DNA from: CAVPDA01 sp963702495
Lineage (GTDB): Bacteria > Pseudomonadota > Gammaproteobacteria > Burkholderiales > Rhodocyclaceae
Assembly: GCA_963702495.1 (NCBI GenBank)
Contig: CAVPDA010000002.1
Span: 1 to 47,267 of the forward strand
Length of the DNA stretch: 47,267 nucleotides
Direction of reading: 5' to 3'
The position numbers and the translations under genes were made by a program. The notes below the pieces were generated by a model. The model was not told where the DNA came from. It did no database searches and worked only from the letters and a program-made list of their open reading frames with translations. Shown piece by piece: positions 43,342-47,267 of the stretch. Each line of letters starts with the position of its first letter. Position 1 is the stretch's first letter.

Positions 43342-43836
43342 ATGAGTTTCCAGACCGCCGATCTGTGCGACCAGGCTGAGCCGCAAATTCGCGCCGGCAC
43401 GGTGCGCGTCGTCACCCCCGTGTTTCGCAGCTACGGCGGACGGCGCGCCTTCCACGGTCCGATCACCACGCTCAAGTTGCACGAGGACAACTCCCTGGTG
43501 CGCAAGGCGCTGGAATCGGCCGGGAACGGTCGGGTGCTGGTGGTGGACGGCGGCGGCAGCCTGCGCTGCGCCCTCGTCGGCGATCAACTGGCACGGCTGG
43601 GCGTCGGCAACGGCTGGGCCGGCATCCTCGTGTACGGCTGCATTCGGGATTCCCGCGCCATCGCAGAAATGGACATCGGCGTGCTGGCGCTCGCCACCCA
43701 TCCGCAGAAGAGCGTGAAAAAGGGCGTCGGCGACGCCGACATCCCGGTCACTTTCGGCGGCGTCACCTTCCACCCCGGCGAACATCTATACGCCGACGAG
43801 GACGGCATCGTCGTGGCGGCATCGGCACTCGTCTAG
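43342..43836 (+). CDS. rraA: RraA-family protein (RNase E regulator / 4-hydroxy-4-methyl-2-oxoglutarate aldolase family)
   Basis: The 164-residue product has the RraA features FQTADLCDQ, GPITTLKLHEDNSLVRKALE, GRVLVVDGGGSLRCALVGDQLA and the metal/aldolase-site GWAGILVYGCIRDS. Family members either inhibit RNase E or act as class II aldolases for HMG, and sequence alone does not decide. The ATG at 43342 fits the family start better than a TTG upstream. It begins just after the clpA terminator and is followed 20 bases later by the CYTH-CHAD gene. Confidence 0.9.
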   Translation: MSFQTADLCDQAEPQIRAGTVRVVTPVFRSYGGRRAFHGPITTLKLHEDNSLVRKALESAGNGRVLVVDGGGSLRCALVGDQLARLGVGNGWAGILVYGCIRDSRAIAEMDIGVLALATHPQKSVKKGVGDADIPVTFGGVTFHPGEHLYADEDGIVVAASALV

Positions 43837-43856
43837 GGCACCGATTCCGTCCAATC

Positions 43857-45374
43857 ATGGCCGAGGAAGTCGAGCTCAAACTGGCGCTGCCCGAGAACGC
43901 CTGGCGCGCCGTCGCACGGCACCCGCGCCTCGCCGCCGCCGAAAAGCTGCCGCCGCGCAAGCTGGTCAATATCTACTACGACACGCCGGAACTCGATCTG
44001 CGGCGCAAGGGAGTCGCTCTGCGGCTGCGCCAGCAGGGCCGCCAGTGGCTGCAGACCGTCAAGTGCGCCGGCACCCTGGCCGGCGGCCTGAGCACGCGCC
44101 CGGAATGGGAGTACCCGTACGACGGTCAGGCGTTCGACTTCGCGCCCATCGACGACGCGAAGCTGCGCCGTTGGCTCCGCCGCGACAGGCTGGCAAAGCG
44201 CCTTCAACCGGCCTTCGAGACGACCTTTTCCCGGCAGACCTGGCGCATCGCGACCGGCGAGCACTCGACCATCCTGGTCATGTTCGATCGCGGCCGCATC
44301 CAGGCCGCGGGCCGCAGCCTGCCGATCAGCGAACTCGAACTGGAACTGGCGGGAGCGAATATCGGCGACCTGTTCGATCTGGCGCGCGAACTCGCCGCCC
44401 TGCTCCCCCTGCGCCCCGAGCCGCTGTCGAAAGCCGAGCGCGGCTATCGCCTGATCGGGGCGCCCCCCTCATCGCCTCGCCCGTCGACCGGCGCGCCCCT
44501 CGACGCCGGTCGTTCGGCACTGGAGGCGTGCCGCGTCATCGGGCTGTCCTGCCTCGCCCGACTCCAGGACAACGAACCCGGCGTGCGGGATGGCGGAGAC
44601 CCGGAGTCCATGCGGCAGGCGCGCATCGAAGTGTGCCGCCTGCGTTCATTGCTGCGCCTGTTTCGACCCTTGCTGCCCGCGTCTCTGCTGGGAGACGTGC
44701 CGACACGATTGCGCGCCCTCGGCGCCACGCTGGGCGAAGCGCGGGACTGGAAGGTGCTGGTCTCGAAACTGCTGCGGCCGGTCGCCGATGCATCTCCCGG
44801 GGATGCCCGATTGGAACGGCTGATCGAGGCAGCCGCGGCGCATCGCGAAGAAGCGCGTGCCGCCGTCGTCGCCGCTGTCGACGATGCGGCATACGGCCGG
44901 CTGATGATCGACCTTGTGGCCTTGCTGCATAGCCCGGAACTCGACACCACTGCGCCAGCGACGCCCACCTTTGCCGACTTCGCCGCCGAGCAGTTGAACC
45001 GCCTGCGCCGCCGCGCCGGTAAAGCGGCCAGGGGTGCAGACGGCCTCGACACCGAGGCCGTGGACGGATTGCGCATTGCGGTCAGCCGCCTGCATGACGC
45101 GCTGGAGCTTTGCGCACCGATCTATCGGCGCAAGGCGGTCCAGCGTGACCTTCGGCGCTTGGCGCGGGCGCAGGACCGACTCGACATGATCCATGATCTG
45201 GTCGATGCCGGAGCGCGGCTCGCCCTGTGCGCGGACGACGATTCCGGCTTGTGGGAAGCGGTCGCCCGGGTCGGCGCTTGGCACAAACCGCGCTATCGGA
45301 AGTGGATGGCGAAGCTGCCAGGAGACGTGGCAGCAATGACCGAGCGCCGCTTCGCCTGGGAACGCTGGACTTGA
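43857..45374 (+). CDS. CYTH and CHAD domain protein (inorganic polyphosphate-related)
   Basis: The 505-residue protein has an N-terminal CYTH domain (about 1-205) with the EVELKLAL signature (ExExK), YYDTPELDLRRKGVALRLR, TVKCAG and SELELELAGA; in this family it binds and hydrolyses triphosphate. The C-terminal CHAD domain (about 220-500) is helical and rich in Arg/His (VCRLRSLLRLFRPLLP, GLRIAVSRLHDALELCAPIYR) and binds polyphosphate. The likely role is triphosphatase acting on inorganic triphosphate, or polyphosphate-granule association. The next gene, sixA, is a frequent companion of such proteins. Confidence 0.92.
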   Translation: MAEEVELKLALPENAWRAVARHPRLAAAEKLPPRKLVNIYYDTPELDLRRKGVALRLRQQGRQWLQTVKCAGTLAGGLSTRPEWEYPYDGQAFDFAPIDDAKLRRWLRRDRLAKRLQPAFETTFSRQTWRIATGEHSTILVMFDRGRIQAAGRSLPISELELELAGANIGDLFDLARELAALLPLRPEPLSKAERGYRLIGAPPSSPRPSTGAPLDAGRSALEACRVIGLSCLARLQDNEPGVRDGGDPESMRQARIEVCRLRSLLRLFRPLLPASLLGDVPTRLRALGATLGEARDWKVLVSKLLRPVADASPGDARLERLIEAAAAHREEARAAVVAAVDDAAYGRLMIDLVALLHSPELDTTAPATPTFADFAAEQLNRLRRRAGKAARGADGLDTEAVDGLRIAVSRLHDALELCAPIYRRKAVQRDLRRLARAQDRLDMIHDLVDAGARLALCADDDSGLWEAVARVGAWHKPRYRKWMAKLPGDVAAMTERRFAWERWT

Positions 45375-45446
45375 CGTCGCATTGCAGCCCCCATGCGATC
45401 GGCCGCACAATGCGGCGTCAAGCTTAGCCCACGAAGCGCAAGACGC

Positions 45447-45893
45447 ATGGAACTCATCCTGTGGCGGCACGCCGAAGCCGAAGACGGCATTCCCGACGCC
45501 AAGCGCCCACTGACAGAGCGCGGCCAGAAGCAGGCCAGAAAAATGGCAAAATGGCTGCGCAAGCGCCTGCCGGAAGACACACGCATCATCGTCAGCCCCG
45601 CACTGCGCTGCCAACAGACCGCCGCAGCCCTGGAACCGGAGTTCGAAGCCAGCAAGCACGTCGGCACTTCGGCCAACGCCGGGCAGGTTCTGCAGGCCGC
45701 CGGCTGGCCCGAGGCGCAGAGCGCAGTTCTGGTGGTCGGACATCAGCCCACCCTCGGCCGTATGGTGGCATCGCTCCTGACAGGTCAGGAAGCCGACTGG
45801 GCCATCAAGAAAGGCGCGATCTGGTGGCTGAGCACCGCGGCGGTCGGCGACGAACCATCGGCGACCCTGGCGCAGCACTCGGCCCGGATCTGA
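45447..45893 (+). CDS. sixA: Phosphohistidine phosphatase SixA
   Basis: The 148-residue histidine-phosphatase-superfamily protein has the catalytic RHAEAEDG near the N-terminus (LILWRHAEAE), PLTERGQKQARKMAKWL, SPALRCQQTAAAL and the second catalytic His in VLVVGHQPTLGRM. It removes phosphate from phosphohistidine proteins. The ATG at 45447 matches the family start; the frame is open upstream but without homology. It is 72 bases after the CYTH-CHAD gene. The 216 bases after it (45894-46109) include a GC hairpin at 45920-45936 with no T run and no gene. Confidence 0.93.
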   Translation: MELILWRHAEAEDGIPDAKRPLTERGQKQARKMAKWLRKRLPEDTRIIVSPALRCQQTAAALEPEFEASKHVGTSANAGQVLQAAGWPEAQSAVLVVGHQPTLGRMVASLLTGQEADWAIKKGAIWWLSTAAVGDEPSATLAQHSARI

Positions 45894-46109
45894 TCTGACC
45901 GGCAGTGCCTCCGACCCAGGGCGGGCCGTGCCCGCCGGACGCGCCCTACAGACCGCCCGCCTCGAGGTCTGCGCCGCGAGGCCGTAGCTTCCTGGCGTTA
46001 CCGTCGCCGAAAGATATGGGTTCGCCAAGCAGCACAAGAGTGACATAATCCCCTCGCAGCCGCCTTGGCACGGCCCGCGAGGATCCCGAAGCCCGAACCA
46101 TCAGTACCA

Positions 46110-46945
46110 TTGAAGCCGAATCAAGATCCGCCGCGTGCTCTCCGTTTATCCGTCACCGTTACCTTCTGGGGCAGTTGATCAAGCGCGACGTCCTGCTGCG
46201 CTACCGCGGAGCCTTACTCGGGGCTGCTGTGGATCTTTCTCAACCCGCTCATCATGCTGGGGATCTTCGTCTTCGTCTTCGGCCACATCTTCCAGGCGCG
46301 CTGGCCGTGACAACAGTCCGAGGGCATGCCTTTTTGGGCTGATGCTCTATACCGGCCTGATCGTTTTCAATCTCTTCGGCGAAACCGTTTCGCGCGCGCC
46401 GGCCACGGTGCGAAGCTATCCGAGCTACGTCAAGAAGATCATCTTCCCCGTCGAGATCCTGCCGTTGGTCCCCCTTGGCGCTGGGTTGGTGCATGCCGCC
46501 TTCAATCTGACGTGATCCTCGTGGCCGCGCTTGCCTGGTTTGGCCAGTTGAATGTCGCGCTGTTTAATGACCTTTAGCTCCTGATCGTGCCGGTAATTTC
46601 TGCTTCTGCTCTGGGGACTCTCTTGGTTCCTCGCAGCATGGGGCGTGTATATCAAGGACATGACCGCAGATCGTGCCGCTCTTTGTTCAGATGGTGCTCT
46701 TCCTCTCCCCAGTGTTGTATCCCTGCCTAGCGCCGTGCCAGCGTTCCTCTGGCTGCTTGATCATGTAGAACCCGCTCAGCACGGTTATCGAGGCAAGCTT
46801 TGGAGCCGCGATTCTTCCCGGGTCAAGGAATCGCGTGGTCAGCTTGGCTCTTGTCCTTCGCCTCGGCCGCAGGGCTCGCAGAGGGGCTGGGCTCGGCCTC
46901 GCCTTCTTCAATCACTGTTGCGACGAGTTCGCCGATGCCCTCTGA
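46110..46945 (+). pseudogene. ABC-2 type polysaccharide export permease (Wzm/TagG-like), multiple frameshifts
   Basis: Across several frames the sequence spells a complete permease: FIRHRYLLGQLIKRDVLLRY, LLWIFLNPLIMLGIFVFVFG, LMLYTGLIVFNLFGETVS, RSYPSYVKKIIFPVEILP, SWFLAAWGVYIKDMT and, before the stop, FNHCCDEFADAL. This is the Wzm/TagG family that exports O-antigen, capsule or teichoic-acid-like glycans together with an ATPase. At least six frame changes occur in about 830 bases, with no substitution of conserved residues. A TTG at 46110 (reading KPNQDPPRALR) is the most likely start but is uncertain. Its end overlaps the ATPase start by 11 bases, as in intact operons. Confidence 0.75.
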
Positions 46946-47267
46946 CGACATCGCTATCTCCGCCCGCAACCTGACCAAGGCCACCGCTTGTTTGGCCATC
47001 CTGGCGACCGCGTGAAGCAGTTCTTCAGCCTTGGGCTTCAAGCGCTACCACCGAGAGTTCACCGCGCTCAGGGACGTTTCTTTTGACATCAAGAAAGGGG
47101 AAACCGTTGGCATCATCGGCCGCAATGGATCTGGCAAGAGCACGCTGCTGCAGCTAATCTGCGGCATCCTCAAACCGACCAGCTGGTACCCCGCAATAGT
47201 CGAGTGGCCGAGTTTCGGCGCTGCTTGAACTCGGCGCCGGGTTCGCCCAGAGTTCACCGGGCGCGAG
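46935..47267 (+). pseudogene. ABC polysaccharide export ATPase (Wzt/TagH-like), N-terminal part with frameshifts
   Basis: From ATG 46935 the pieces are MPSDDIAISARNLTKA, then in another frame RLFGHPGDRVKQFF, then FKRYHREFTALRDVSFDIKK with GETVGIIGRNGSGKST (Walker A) and LLQLICGILKPT, and in a further frame GRVSALLELGAGF. The Wzt/TagH family signature KRYHREFTALRDVSF and the ELGAGF block support the assignment. It is cut off by the window edge before Walker B. Frame changes lie near 46979, 47030, about 47182 and about 47250. Confidence 0.78.

Noticed and set aside
46110..47267. Horizontal transfer or insertion-sequence disruption of the ABC exporter
   Set aside because: All pieces are collinear and in order with only one- or two-base shifts; there is no transposase, inverted repeat or target duplication.

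Overview
The window is GC-rich, densely coded chromosomal DNA of a betaproteobacterium. Rhodocyclales or a close relative is my best guess, but sequence alone does not fix the genus. Pointers are the xseB-ispA-dxs-folE2 order, rpsP-rimM-trmD-rplS, divergent aceK/icd, clpS-clpA next to a cold-shock gene, and a type II-like secretion cluster of the kind found in betaproteobacteria. I see no rRNA, tRNA, CRISPR array, insertion sequence or prophage.

Layout. 1-5.6 kb: amiC (partial), tsaE and a frameshifted queG; then a minus-strand run of a DUF2784 membrane protein, a 3-mercaptopyruvate-type sulfurtransferase, a SpoIIAA-like protein, an EamA transporter and a Rieske oxygenase. 5.7-9.7 kb: xseB-ispA-dxs-folE2 (isoprenoid precursors and folate). 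9.8-12.6 kb: a secreted SCP2-like protein and the rplS-trmD-rimM-rpsP operon. 13-16.4 kb: a lone response regulator, then a large secreted tandem-domain protein behind a near-consensus sigma-54 promoter. 16.6-24.4 kb: a reduced type II/IV-pilus-like system (ATPase, three inner-membrane platform proteins, lipoprotein secretin with a C-terminal cohesin-like domain, major pseudopilin, GspF). 24.5-27.3 kb: an NtrC-type regulator and its histidine kinase. 27.7-34.9 kb: a DUF192 protein and a respiratory operon (small exported protein, pentaheme cytochrome c, Tat-exported DMSO-reductase-family molybdoenzyme, four-cluster ferredoxin, TorD chaperone, polyferredoxin) downstream of an FNR-like box. 35.2-45.9 kb: a Met-rich repeat protein, rluE, aceK, icd, csp, clpS, clpA, rraA, a CYTH-CHAD protein and sixA. 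46.1 kb to the end: a broken ABC-2 polysaccharide exporter (permease, then ATPase).

Working together. The most coherent accessory unit is 13.9-27.3 kb: a sigma-54-dependent exported protein, an envelope secretion machine, and a sigma-54 activator with its kinase. My inference is that the tandem-domain protein is made under control of the regulator and exported by the machine. The second unit is the Mo/heme reductase operon, whose substrate cannot be read from sequence and whose catalytic subunit has His in place of the third cluster Cys.

Quality warning. At least six loci (queG, tandem-domain protein, NtrC regulator, polyferredoxin, clpA start, ABC exporter) carry one-base shifts with perfectly good protein sequence on both sides. 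That pattern fits uncorrected sequencing indels at least as well as gene decay, so the broken genes here should be treated as provisional.
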